From positions 1 to 64,000 of the forward strand of contig NZ_JAPWHW010000018.1 of NCBI RefSeq assembly GCF_028369135.1: a DNA stretch of 64,000 nt. Reading direction: 5' to 3'. The translations under genes and the position numbers were made by a program. Source of the stretch: Roseovarius sp. ZX-A-9 (GTDB taxonomy: Bacteria; Pseudomonadota; Alphaproteobacteria; Rhodobacterales; Rhodobacteraceae). The notes beneath the pieces were generated by a model. It was not told the origin of the DNA, did no database searches, and worked only from the letters and a program-made list of their open reading frames with translations. This document shows positions 43,019-52,054 of this stretch, one piece after another; within the stretch, counting starts at the first letter, position 1, and each line of letters begins with the position of its first letter.

Positions 43019-44335
43019 ATGCAGCTTGAAAACTTTGCCACATTCCGCGTCGCGGCCTGCGATCTCAATGGGCAGATGCGCGGCAAGCGCGTGCCGGCCT
43101 CTTACTTCGAGAAACTTGAAAGCGGTGCCGTGCGCATGCCGCTCTCGGCGCTGAACGTGGATATCAAGGGGGCCGATATCGACGGCAGCCCGCTGATCTT
43201 CGAGACCGGCGACGCCGATGGCATCCTGCTGCCCACGTCGCGCGGGGTTGTCCCCCTGCCCTGGCTGGATGGGCCGCAGCCGCTGGTGCCGATGCAGATG
43301 TATTTCGAGGACGGCACACCGTTTTACGGCGATGCACGCCACGCGTTGCGCAAGGTGCTGGACCGCTACGAGGCGCACGGCTGGCAGGTCATCGCCTCGA
43401 CCGAGCTGGAATTCACCCTGGTGGATGATAGCGGCAAGGTGCTGAAATCGGTCCGAGATCCCCGCAGTGGGCGGCGGATGGACGGGTCCGAGATCCTGTC
43501 GCTGAGCGAGATGGACGCGTTCGATCCGTTCATTTCGGCGCTCTACGAATCCTGCGCGGCGATGGATATCGACGCCCAGACCGCCACCAGCGAGGCCGGG
43601 GTCGGCCAGTTCGAGATCACGCTGAACCATCAGCACGCGCTGCATGCCGCCGACGATACATGGCTGTTCAAGGCGCTGATCCGCGGGCTTGCGCGCAAGT
43701 TCGGCTGCGCCGCCACCTTCATGGCCAAACCCTTCGTGCTGGATTCCGGCAACGGGATGCATATGCATTTTTCGGTGCTGGATGCGGATGGAAAGAACAT
43801 CTTTGACGATGGCGGCCCCAAGGGGACAGACACGCTACGCGCCGCCATCGGGGGCTGCATCGCCGCGATGCGCGGCTCTACCCTGGTCTTTGCGCCGCAC
43901 GCCAACAGCTATACCCGGCTGGTGCCCGACGCCCATGCGCCCACCGCGATCTGCTGGGCCTACGAGAACCGGACCGCCGCCGTGCGCGTTCCCGGCGGGT
44001 CTCCGGCAGCGCGCCGGATCGAGCACCGCGTCGCAGGCGGTGACATCAACCCCTATCTCAGCTTTGCCGCGATCCTTGGGGCGGCGCTGATCGGGATCGA
44101 GGACGGCATGGACCCCGGCGAGCCGATCACGGGCAGCGCCTATGACCAGGAATTGCCGCAACTGGCCGAAGACTGGCAGACCGCCATTGACCAGTTTGCC
44201 GAGGACCCGCTGATTGCGCGGATTTTTGAACCCAAGATGATCCGCAATCTGGTGCTGACCAAACGGCAGGAGGTCGAGATCATGTCGGAGATCCCCGAAG
44301 ATCAACACTGGAAGACCTATCTCGAAAAAGTCTGA
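43019..44335 (+). CDS. Glutamine synthetase-like gamma-glutamyl ligase (first)
   Basis: 438 residues with the glutamine-synthetase catalytic fold: TELEFTLVD, EAGVGQFEITL, GNGMHMHFSVLD, NSYTRLVPDAHAP, ENRTAAVRVPGG. Members of this branch (PuuA-like) join glutamate to amines such as putrescine with ATP. The N-terminus RVAACDLNGQMRGKRVPASY is typical of the branch. ATG at 43019 follows AAGGTGGATCCG. Lies directly after the transporter and before the second ligase, so a related amine substrate is likely but not proven. No adenylylation Tyr motif of GlnA is seen. Confidence 0.82.
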   Translation: MQLENFATFRVAACDLNGQMRGKRVPASYFEKLESGAVRMPLSALNVDIKGADIDGSPLIFETGDADGILLPTSRGVVPLPWLDGPQPLVPMQMYFEDGTPFYGDARHALRKVLDRYEAHGWQVIASTELEFTLVDDSGKVLKSVRDPRSGRRMDGSEILSLSEMDAFDPFISALYESCAAMDIDAQTATSEAGVGQFEITLNHQHALHAADDTWLFKALIRGLARKFGCAATFMAKPFVLDSGNGMHMHFSVLDADGKNIFDDGGPKGTDTLRAAIGGCIAAMRGSTLVFAPHANSYTRLVPDAHAPTAICWAYENRTAAVRVPGGSPAARRIEHRVAGGDINPYLSFAAILGAALIGIEDGMDPGEPITGSAYDQELPQLAEDWQTAIDQFAEDPLIARIFEPKMIRNLVLTKRQEVEIMSEIPEDQHWKTYLEKV

Positions 44336-44396
44336 CGCGGCCCCCGCAAGGCGATATATTTCGGCTTGCCGGGCCTATTGGGCTCGGCTAGCCTAG

Positions 44397-44410
44397 AATT
44401 TGATCAAATT
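44397..44410. promoter_or_regulatory. Perfect 14-bp palindrome AATTTGATCAAATT
   Basis: Symmetric over 14 AT-rich bases in an otherwise GC-rich region, 24 bases before the ATG of the amidotransferase gene and 62 after the first ligase. A good operator candidate for a dimeric regulator controlling the downstream genes; the regulator is not in this cluster. Confidence 0.6.
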
Positions 44411-44434
44411 AAGATGCCGGAGTGAACGCGCGCG

Positions 44435-45112
44435 ATGAAGATAGGCATATTGCTGACCGGACATGCCCCAGATGACATCAAGGCGGTCATGGGCGACTAT
44501 GACACCATGTTCGAGCACCTGCTCGACGGGCACGGGTTCACCTATGACAGCTACGCCGTGGTGGATGGCGTGTTTCCTGACGGCCCCGAGGCTGCCGATG
44601 GCTGGCTGATCACCGGGTCCAAGCACGGGGCCTACGAGGATCATCCGTGGATCCCGCCGCTGGAGCAGTTCATCCGCGATGTCTATGCCGATGGTCGCCC
44701 GATGGTCGGTATCTGCTTTGGCCACCAGATCATTGCGCAGGCGATGGGTGGCAAGGTCGAGAAATTCGACAAGGGCTGGTCGGTCGGGCGCACCGGGTAC
44801 GAGATCGAAGGCCGCAAGATGCATCTGAACGCCTGGCATCAGGATCAGGTGACCAAGGTGCCCGACGGGGCCGAGGTGGTCGGGCAGAACGATTTCTGTC
44901 GCAACGCCGCGCTGCTTTATGGTGACCGCATCTTTACCGTGCAGCCGCATCCCGAACATACCGCCGAATTCGTTCAGCGGCTGATTGAATTGCGCGGGCG
45001 CGGGCTTGTGCCCGACCCGCTGCTGGACAACGCGCTGGCGCAGGTGGATCAGCCCACCGACAACCAGATCATGGCCGACCGCATGGCGGCCTTTCTCAAA
45101 CGAGGTGTATGA
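44435..45112 (+). CDS. Type 1 glutamine amidotransferase, GuaA-N-like
   Basis: 225 residues with a class I amidotransferase triad: MVGICFGHQIIAQAMGG (nucleophile Cys in GICFGH) and VQPHPEHTAEF (His, Glu). The beginning MKIGILLTGHAPDDI is typical of the small stand-alone group found next to PuuA-like ligases. It probably hydrolyses a gamma-glutamyl amide made in the pathway, analogous to PuuD; this is inference from context. It overlaps the second ligase start. The AT-rich palindrome upstream suggests a new promoter here. Confidence 0.82.
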   Translation: MKIGILLTGHAPDDIKAVMGDYDTMFEHLLDGHGFTYDSYAVVDGVFPDGPEAADGWLITGSKHGAYEDHPWIPPLEQFIRDVYADGRPMVGICFGHQIIAQAMGGKVEKFDKGWSVGRTGYEIEGRKMHLNAWHQDQVTKVPDGAEVVGQNDFCRNAALLYGDRIFTVQPHPEHTAEFVQRLIELRGRGLVPDPLLDNALAQVDQPTDNQIMADRMAAFLKRGV

Positions 45113-46470
45113 TGGCCGACTGGACCGATAAACTGCCCGAAGCAGCGCGCGCCTATCTTGAAGGCCGCAGGCTCGACGAAGTGGAGTGCATCATCTCGGA
45201 CCTGCCGGGCATTGCGCGCGGCAAGGCTGTTCCGGCCAGCAAATTCGCCAAGCAGAAGCATTTTCACCTGCCCGATTCGATCTTCTTCCAGACGATCACC
45301 GGCGACTGGGGCGAGGCCGCCGGCGAGGATGGGTTCATCGAGCAGGACATGATCCTGATACCGGACATGAGCACGGCCACTGCCGCGCCCTGGACCGGCG
45401 ACTGGACCATTCAGGTCATTCACGACGCGATGAACGGCGACGGTGTACCGGTCGGCTGTTCGCCGCGAAACGTACTGAAACGGGTGGTTGCGCAATATGC
45501 CGAACGCGGGCTGACGCCCGTCGTGGCGCCCGAGATGGAATTCTACCTGGTTGCCCGCAACATCGATCCGGCGACAGAGATCAAGCCGATGATCGGCCGG
45601 TCGGGCCGTCCCGCCGCCGCGCGGCAGGCCTATTCGATGACCGCCGTGGACGAGTTCGGCCCGGTAATCGACGATATCTATGATTTCGCCGAAGCACAGG
45701 GTTTCGAGATCGACGGCATCACCCAGGAAGGCGGGGCGGGCCAGCTGGAGATCAACCTCAATCACGGCGATCCGGTGGTTCTGGCCGATGAGGTGTTCTA
45801 CTTCAAGCGGCTGATTCGCGAGGCGGCACTGCGCCATGACTGCTTTGCCACCTTCATGGCCAAACCCATCGCGGACGAGCCCGGCTCGGCCATGCATATC
45901 CACCATTCGGTTCTGGACGCGAAAACCGGCGAGAACATATTCGTCGATGCCGAGGGCAAGGATACCGACGCCTTCTATCACTTCATCGCCGGTATGCAGA
46001 ACCACATGCCTGCCGCGATCGCGGTGATGGCGCCTTACGTCAATTCCTATCGCCGCTACGTCAAGGATCACGCCGCGCCAATCAATCTGGAATGGGCACG
46101 CGATAACCGCACCACCGGCATCCGCATTCCTATTGCCTCGACCAACGCGCGGCGGGTCGAAAACCGGCTGGCAGGGATGGATTGCAACCCCTACCTGGCG
46201 ATTGCAGCCAGCCTTGCCTGCGGGCTTCTGGGGCTGGAGGATGCAAAGATGCCCGCGCCGGAATTCCGTGGCGACGCCTATGAGGGCGAAGGCGACATCC
46301 CCCGTGTTCTGGGCGATGCGCTGGACATGTTCGAAGAGGCAACGCGCCTGCACGAGGTACTTGGACCCGATTTTGCCCGTGTCTACGGCATCGTCAAACG
46401 TGCCGAGTATGATGAATTCCTGCATGTGATCTCGCCTTGGGAGCGCGAACATCTGCTGCTGAACGTCTGA
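45112..46470 (+). CDS. puuA: Glutamine synthetase-like gamma-glutamyl ligase (second, PuuA-like)
   Basis: 452 residues, same fold as the ligase at 43.0 kb but clearly a different subfamily: PEMEFYLVARNID, QEGGAGQLEINLNHGDPVV, GSAMHIHHSVLD, NSYRRYVKDHAAP, DNRTTGIRIP. Starts (MADWTDKLPEAARAY) at 45112, with GAGGT upstream; an ATG at 45109 overlaps it. Functions as gamma-glutamylputrescine synthetase in its closest named relative. Placed before the PuuB-like oxidase with 13 bases between, forming one operon. Confidence 0.86.
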   Translation: MADWTDKLPEAARAYLEGRRLDEVECIISDLPGIARGKAVPASKFAKQKHFHLPDSIFFQTITGDWGEAAGEDGFIEQDMILIPDMSTATAAPWTGDWTIQVIHDAMNGDGVPVGCSPRNVLKRVVAQYAERGLTPVVAPEMEFYLVARNIDPATEIKPMIGRSGRPAAARQAYSMTAVDEFGPVIDDIYDFAEAQGFEIDGITQEGGAGQLEINLNHGDPVVLADEVFYFKRLIREAALRHDCFATFMAKPIADEPGSAMHIHHSVLDAKTGENIFVDAEGKDTDAFYHFIAGMQNHMPAAIAVMAPYVNSYRRYVKDHAAPINLEWARDNRTTGIRIPIASTNARRVENRLAGMDCNPYLAIAASLACGLLGLEDAKMPAPEFRGDAYEGEGDIPRVLGDALDMFEEATRLHEVLGPDFARVYGIVKRAEYDEFLHVISPWEREHLLLNV

Positions 46471-46483
46471 AGGACGCACCCGC

Positions 46484-47788
46484 ATGGATCTGCTCTATGC
46501 CAATGACCGGCCCGGCACTTACCCTGACAGCTGGTATGCCGCCACGGCCGACCAGCCCGCCCCGCGCCCAGCCCTGAAGGGCGAGACGCGGGCCGATGTC
46601 TGCGTGATCGGCGCGGGCTATACCGGCCTTTCTGCCGCGCTACATATGGCCGAGGCCGGGCTGGACGTGGTGCTGCTAGAGGCGCATCGCGCGGGCTTTG
46701 GCGCATCCGGGCGCAATGGCGGGCAGTTAGGCAGCGGTCAGCGCATGGGACAACCCGGCCTCGAAAAGCTGGTGGGCCGGGACGATGCCGCCAAGCTTTG
46801 GGAAATGGCCGAAGAAACCAAATCCCTGGTGAAATCGCTGATCGAGCGGCACAAGATCGACTGCTACCTGAAGCCCGGCGTCGCACATGCGTGTTTTTCC
46901 GCCAAGGAGATGCGCGAGGAACACGCAGAGGCCGATCATCTGCGTGACCGCTACGACTATGACCAGATCGAAAAACTGGATGCGGAGCAGATGCACGCGC
47001 TGTGCCCCTCTCCCGCCTATCATGGCGGGACGCTGGATATGGGGGCGGCGCATCTGCACCCGCTGCGATACGCGCTGGGACTGGCGCGTGCGGCAGAGAC
47101 GGCGGGGGTGCGCATCCATGAGAATTCAAAGGTCCACGATATCGACACGCGGCACGGCACGCTGGTGCGCACGGATCACGGGCGCGTGGCCGCCGATCAC
47201 GTGATTTTGGCCTGCAACGGCTATCTCGGCGGGCTCAATCGCAAGGTCGCGGCGCGGGTCATGCCGATCAACAATTTCATCGTCGCGACCCAGCCATTGG
47301 GCGACGCGGCCGCGCAGGTGCTGACCCGCGACGTGGCGGTGGCGGACAGCAAGTTCGTGGTGAATTACTTTCGCCTCAGCCATGACAAGCGGCTGCTCTT
47401 TGGGGGCGGCGAAAGCTACGGCTACCGCTTTCCCAGCGATATCCGCGCCACTGTCAGCAAGCCGATGCTGGAGATCTTCCCGCATCTGAAAGACGTGCCG
47501 CTGGACTATGCCTGGGGCGGGACGCTGGGCATCACGATGAAGCGCATGCCCTATTTCGCGCGGCTCGCGCCGGGCATCCTGAGCGCGTCGGGCTATTCCG
47601 GTCACGGTGTCGGCAACGCCACCCATGCCGGGCTGTTACTGGCCCAGGCCGTCGCGGGCGAGACGCAGGGCTTTGACCTGATGGCGCGGGTGCCCGCCGC
47701 GCCCTTCCCCGGTGGGTCAAGCCTGCGCAGCCCGCTGCTGGTGCTGGCGATGACCTGGTACGCGATGCGCGACCGGATGGGCGTCTGA
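46484..47788 (+). CDS. puuB: FAD-dependent oxidoreductase, PuuB-like
   Basis: 434 residues, DAO-type flavoprotein with dinucleotide motif VCVIGAGYTGLSAALHMAEA near residue 40 and SGRNGGQLGSGQRMGQ, a signature of gamma-glutamylputrescine oxidase. C-terminal FAD contact YSGHGVGNATHAGLLLA. It would oxidise the gamma-glutamylated amine to an aldehyde. The aldehyde dehydrogenase (PuuC) and transaminase are not in the window. Starts 13 bases after the second ligase. Confidence 0.88.
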   Translation: MDLLYANDRPGTYPDSWYAATADQPAPRPALKGETRADVCVIGAGYTGLSAALHMAEAGLDVVLLEAHRAGFGASGRNGGQLGSGQRMGQPGLEKLVGRDDAAKLWEMAEETKSLVKSLIERHKIDCYLKPGVAHACFSAKEMREEHAEADHLRDRYDYDQIEKLDAEQMHALCPSPAYHGGTLDMGAAHLHPLRYALGLARAAETAGVRIHENSKVHDIDTRHGTLVRTDHGRVAADHVILACNGYLGGLNRKVAARVMPINNFIVATQPLGDAAAQVLTRDVAVADSKFVVNYFRLSHDKRLLFGGGESYGYRFPSDIRATVSKPMLEIFPHLKDVPLDYAWGGTLGITMKRMPYFARLAPGILSASGYSGHGVGNATHAGLLLAQAVAGETQGFDLMARVPAAPFPGGSSLRSPLLVLAMTWYAMRDRMGV

Positions 47789-47815
47789 GCGGCGCGGCCA
47801 CCGCGCCTGCGTGAA

Positions 47816-48223
47816 CTACCGCACTACATGCACGCTGCATATCGCATGGCGCACCACCTTGGCGGCGGTGGACCCCAACAGCAGATCCTGCATGCCGGGC
47901 TGATGGCTGGCGATGATGATGCAATCGCTCCCGGCCTCTTTGGCGTGGTCGAGGATTGCGCGGCTGGCATGTCCACCGACCACGAGACTTGTGCCACCGG
48001 GCACGCCCTCGGCCAGATCGGCCAACTTCGCCTCGACCTCCATCCGGCGCTTGGCCATGTGATCCGCAGGCAGGAAGGACAGTGCGTGTACCGGTATCTG
48101 CTCGAGCACGTGCAGCAGCGTGATCGTGGCACCCGGCTCGGCCAGAACCTGCGCCAATTGCAGAACGGGTTTCAGATCGCGGTCGTCAGCAATCGTCACT
48201 GGCACCAGAATGTTCTTGTACAT
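47816..48223 (-). CDS. Universal stress protein (UspA family)
   Basis: 135-residue single USP domain: MYKNILVPVTIADDRDL at the start, LLHVLEQIPVHAL, and the ATP-binding loop IASHQPGMQDLLLGSTAAKV with VRHAICSVHVVR at the end. The ATG at 48223 follows AGGAGACCCCA; the open frame above it is not used. Probably an ATP-binding dimer in the cytoplasm, induced by stress. The neighbouring ABM gene is in the same direction. Confidence 0.88.
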   Translation of the reverse strand: MYKNILVPVTIADDRDLKPVLQLAQVLAEPGATITLLHVLEQIPVHALSFLPADHMAKRRMEVEAKLADLAEGVPGGTSLVVGGHASRAILDHAKEAGSDCIIIASHQPGMQDLLLGSTAAKVVRHAICSVHVVR

Positions 48224-48290
48224 TGGGGTCTCCTTTTTCCCGAGATCCTCTGATGTTACAGCCGCGCGGTGCGGCGCACTTTGACCCAAA

Positions 48291-48611
48291 TCAGCCGAAA
48301 GTGGCGGCCACGTCATACATGACCGGCTCGAAGCTCTTGCACAGCGCATGGATGCGGCGGTTGCGCGTGCGCATTTCCTGACTGCGCAGCATCGCCTGGA
48401 AATCCTCGCGCCGTTCCCATTGCGAATAGTTGGCGATCCGGGTCTGGGCGTCATTCACATGCAACCCTGCGGCAATGAAGCCGGGCTGGTGCGAGATGAA
48501 TTTCTCATAGGCTTCGGTGAGTTCGTCGAGCAGGTCCTGACAGGTGCCCGGAGTCATTTCAAATGTGGTGATCACGGTCTGGTGGCTGGTGGCTGCATCA
48601 ATCTGCGGCAT
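48291..48611 (-). CDS. ABM-domain (antibiotic biosynthesis monooxygenase-like) protein
   Basis: 106 residues resembling the dimeric alpha/beta ABM fold: TTFEMTPGTCQDLLDELTEA, FISHQPGFIAAGLHV, RIANYSQWERREDFQAML. Such small proteins are either heme-degrading or quinone-forming monooxygenases or of unknown role; no metal or heme ligand is obvious. ATG at 48611 follows GGAGGACGCC. Next to a universal stress protein gene with the same orientation. Confidence 0.7.
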   Translation of the reverse strand: MPQIDAATSHQTVITTFEMTPGTCQDLLDELTEAYEKFISHQPGFIAAGLHVNDAQTRIANYSQWERREDFQAMLRSQEMRTRNRRIHALCKSFEPVMYDVAATFG

Positions 48612-48794
48612 GGCGTCCTCCGTTTTATGCCAAGCTTAGAACCTTTTGCGATTCTCCTGAAACAGGAAAATCAAATATGCCCCGCGCTCCAGCGTCGCGG
48701 GTATTTTGCAGCGGTGCCGCGCGCCGCAATGATCCGGCGAACATTAACCTCTGGTTTACCAAGTTTACCGACTGTGGCGCGTGGAGGTGAAACG

Positions 48795-49445
48795 ATGCTG
48801 CGCGCGCTGATCTTGCTGCTGCTCTTGCCGGGGCAGGCCTTGGCAGGGCCATGGCTGCGCGACGCGGGGCGCGGGTTTCTATCCTATGCCCTCACCCTCG
48901 AAGATGCCCAAGCATACGGCGCCGCCGGTGGCTATGGCACGATCTACGCCGAATACGGCCTGCACAGCAATCTGACCCTCGGGCTTGATCTGGGATCGGA
49001 TGAACGGGGCCAGTACAAGGCATTCGCCTTCGCGGTGCTGCCGCTGCTGTCGCAATCCCGCGACACCAAGGTCACGGCTGAATTCGGGCTGGGCATGATC
49101 GATGATGAGGCGGTAGCGCGGCCGGGCATCGCCACCGGGCGCAGTTTCGAATTGCTGGACCGGTTCGGCTGGATGTCGATCGAAACCCGCGCCGAAATCG
49201 GCATCGAGAGCCGTTACGTGGCGGTCAAGACCGACCTGACGCTGGGCTACAACCCCGGCCCGCGCAGCAAGTGGATGGTGCAGCTGCAACACGGCAGGTC
49301 GCTGGCCGATCCCGGCTACCTGCGTGTGGTGCCCTCTGTCGTGATCGAAACGCACCCCGGCCGCCACATCGAATTCGGTGTGACGGCCGGGATCAGGAAT
49401 GCCGCGGCATTCGGAATAAAATTCGGGGTCTGGCGGACGTTCTAG
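48795..49445 (+). CDS. Exported protein, probable outer membrane beta-barrel
   Basis: 216 residues: signal peptide MLRALILLLLLPGQALAGPW, then alternating beta-strand-like stretches rich in Gly/Tyr/Leu (TIYAEYGLHSNLTLGLDLGS, RYVAVKTDLTLGYNPGP, HIEFGVTAGIRNAAAFGIKF), ending in Phe (GVWRTF) as outer membrane proteins do. No named family recognised. The ATG at 48795 follows GGAGGTGAAACG. Stand-alone; convergent with the beta-helix gene. Confidence 0.72.
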   Translation: MLRALILLLLLPGQALAGPWLRDAGRGFLSYALTLEDAQAYGAAGGYGTIYAEYGLHSNLTLGLDLGSDERGQYKAFAFAVLPLLSQSRDTKVTAEFGLGMIDDEAVARPGIATGRSFELLDRFGWMSIETRAEIGIESRYVAVKTDLTLGYNPGPRSKWMVQLQHGRSLADPGYLRVVPSVVIETHPGRHIEFGVTAGIRNAAAFGIKFGVWRTF

Positions 49446-49475
49446 ACACTCCAGAGCCGCCAGACGTACACCGCG

Positions 49476-51767
49476 TCAGAGCGGATCGTCGATCCGCACC
49501 CGCAGCGTCACGGTCCCGCGCACCGGCGTCCCGAAGCGCAGCCGCACCTGATTGCTGTCTGGCCCCTGCTTGGCCTGATAATAGGGCGCGACATGCACCG
49601 TTTTGCCCGCTCCATCGAGCAGCGGGCCCGCGGGGATCACCGCTTCTACGGTCTGCGCGAAGGCCCCGAAAGGCAATCTGTCTGCCAGATCGATGGTCCA
49701 GCTCTCGGCGGCACTCGATTGCTCGAACTCCAGCATCAGCGGGCTGAGAACCGGGTGAAAGATGTTGCCGAACGTATTGTCCCGGAACGAGATGTTCTTG
49801 ATCCGGTTGTAGTCGAGATCGGCAAAGCTGGTATCGACGGAATCCACCCTGTCGATCGGATCGTCGATGATGCGGAACGAATTGCCGGTCACGCTCAGCC
49901 CGTTGAGGAAATGCCCCGCGCCATGCGGTTTGACCACGATAAAGGTGAACCACGGCGCCACGTTGCCCGCCAGAAACACGTTGCCGGTGATGTTGAGCGC
50001 GCTGAACGAGAACTCGCTGGAAAATTCCGGCGCGCTGTCATGCTCGTTCGACCATTCGATAAAACAGTTATCGACATAGTTGGCGTCAATCGTCGTGCGG
50101 CAGTTGGTCCGCGTCAGCACCAGCCCGGCAGAGCGCGTGCCGTCATTGGATTCGTCGCCCTGGAACCAGTGATTGCCTGACACAATGTTGATCGACCCCG
50201 CCAAAACCGCGAAATGGCGGAACCGCGTGATCCGGTTGTCGCGCAGTTTCACATCGTTGGCATTGGCGTTGAGCGCGATGGAGGTCCGGTTTGCCACCAG
50301 TTCGGCATCCTCGGCAGACAGGAACTGACAACGATCCACGATCATCCCCTGATCGCCCGTCGACAGGCTGGAGATGCCGCGATCCCGGGGCCGTGTGAAA
50401 TAGCAATCGCGAAACTGAAAGCTGGTCGCAGCTTGCGGCAGCATCACGCAGCTGCATTTTCCCGCAGCCTGAAACTCGATATTGACCAAGGACAGCTTGC
50501 TGAGTTTCGCGAAATTGCTGAAATCGAGCATGTATTGGAAGCGGCGGAAGGTGAAGACCTGTGTGCCCGCCGCATCATAGAGTTGCTGGCTCAACGTGAT
50601 CTCCTGCGCGGCGATGTTGACGGCGCTGACATAGACCTCGCGCCCGACGCCGTTGCCTTCGACCAAGGCGCCCAGCGGGATATTGGCGACATTGGTGACA
50701 TTGGTCAGGCGCAGGCTGTTGCTGGGCGAGTAGGTCGCTTGCGAGGTCACGGTCTGGGTGTTCCATGCCGCATTATCCTCTGCATAGAACTGCCCGTTCT
50801 TGATCAGGCGGCGCTGGGAATAGCTGGTCTTGTCGGGGATCGCGGCCTGCATGTCGATGGGGCCCGTCAGAGAGATGATCCGGCCTTTCATATCCAGGGA
50901 TTCGTGGCCGGTGTTGTTGAGCAGCGCCTGAAACGCCTTGCGAAAGCCCAGCTCTTCGTCACCGAAGGCGTCGATATAGGCCGGGAGGTGGTAATTGTTG
51001 GTCAGCGACAAGGTATGATGGTCCGCCATCGTCACCGTGCCCTCGAACCGCACGGCGGACTGGAACGTGACACTGTCGCCCAGATGGAAGGTGCCCCGAG
51101 GCACCAGCACCTGACGGCCATCGGCGGCGGCATCGGCGGCCTCGAACGCGGCGGCGTCGTCCGTCACACCGTCACCCACGGCGCCGTAGTCGCGCACATC
51201 CACCCAATCCATCAGATCGCGGTGAAACAGGGCTGTGGCGTCTTCGATCACGATATCGTCGATCCGCACAATGCCGCCATTCGGGCCCGTCAGATCCAGC
51301 CCGAAATGCCCGTAGGCCGGGGCCGCGCCCCAAGCCATATCGACGCCCTTGCGGTTGCCCGTGCCGACGATCGCGGTGATCTCGACCACTTCGCCGTAGT
51401 TTTGCAGCGTGGTTGCCGGGCCGACCTCGGTCAATCCGCCGACATGGTTGCCGTTCGATGCCGCCGCCCAGCCTGCAATCCGAACGGTGGGCAGATTGCC
51501 GGCAATCGCCTTGATCCGGGCGGTGATTTTCAGGTAGCAGCCCGGCAATAGCGGGGTTTCCCCCATGTAGCGCAGTTTCTGCAGGTTTTCGGTTTTCTGC
51601 AGTTCCAGCGCGCCACCAAAATCCTGATCGGCGGCGATGATGCCAGCATTCACCGCACCGTCATAAGTGTCTGATCCGGGGGTTCCATCGCCGCTGGACC
51701 AGACATTGAGCCCGCGCTCAAACGCCGGAGGCATGAAGACGATGCCATCGGTAACTGCCTTGTTCAT
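49476..51767 (-). CDS. Pectate-lyase-superfamily / right-handed beta-helix protein
   Basis: 763 residues. Residues about 25-200 form a beta-rich N-terminal part; then WVDVRDYGAVGDGVTDDAAA, the opening of the pectate lyase superfamily (GH28-related/tailspike) motif, and a long beta-helix with repeats such as NITGNVFLAGNV and SVTGNSFRIID. No signal peptide (MNKAVTDGIVFMPPAF), so export would be by another path, or it acts on the surface through a non-Sec system. It resembles phage tailspike-like and polysaccharide-acting proteins; substrate unknown. No EPS or phage genes nearby. ATG at 51767 with AAGGGAACGAC. Confidence 0.75.
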   Translation of the reverse strand: MNKAVTDGIVFMPPAFERGLNVWSSGDGTPGSDTYDGAVNAGIIAADQDFGGALELQKTENLQKLRYMGETPLLPGCYLKITARIKAIAGNLPTVRIAGWAAASNGNHVGGLTEVGPATTLQNYGEVVEITAIVGTGNRKGVDMAWGAAPAYGHFGLDLTGPNGGIVRIDDIVIEDATALFHRDLMDWVDVRDYGAVGDGVTDDAAAFEAADAAADGRQVLVPRGTFHLGDSVTFQSAVRFEGTVTMADHHTLSLTNNYHLPAYIDAFGDEELGFRKAFQALLNNTGHESLDMKGRIISLTGPIDMQAAIPDKTSYSQRRLIKNGQFYAEDNAAWNTQTVTSQATYSPSNSLRLTNVTNVANIPLGALVEGNGVGREVYVSAVNIAAQEITLSQQLYDAAGTQVFTFRRFQYMLDFSNFAKLSKLSLVNIEFQAAGKCSCVMLPQAATSFQFRDCYFTRPRDRGISSLSTGDQGMIVDRCQFLSAEDAELVANRTSIALNANANDVKLRDNRITRFRHFAVLAGSINIVSGNHWFQGDESNDGTRSAGLVLTRTNCRTTIDANYVDNCFIEWSNEHDSAPEFSSEFSFSALNITGNVFLAGNVAPWFTFIVVKPHGAGHFLNGLSVTGNSFRIIDDPIDRVDSVDTSFADLDYNRIKNISFRDNTFGNIFHPVLSPLMLEFEQSSAAESWTIDLADRLPFGAFAQTVEAVIPAGPLLDGAGKTVHVAPYYQAKQGPDSNQVRLRFGTPVRGTVTLRVRIDDPL

Positions 51768-52054
51768 GTCGTTCCCTTTCCACATCCGGAACCCGGCCCG
51801 GCCCGATGCGGGACTGGGGCGGGAAACGGACATCACGTGTTTCGCCAGTCCGGGCGCGCCCGGATGGTTCAGGGAAGTATCGACAAGGTGTTAATCAGCG
51901 CTGGGGGCACCGTACGATGCCCCGCCCTGTCACCATTGATCAAAGGTAGTGCCTTTCACGCGCGCCGCGAACCGGATGCCAGCGAATTGGCGTCTGGCGT
52001 ATACACGCGGTGCGTGCCAGTTTACGCGCGATACGCAACCGCGGAGCAGCCCCG

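Noticed and set aside
41250-43043. 597-codon leftward frame opposite the two permease genes
   Set aside because: Antisense shadow; composition is Gln/Arg/His-rich without domain, while the plus strand encodes canonical permeases.
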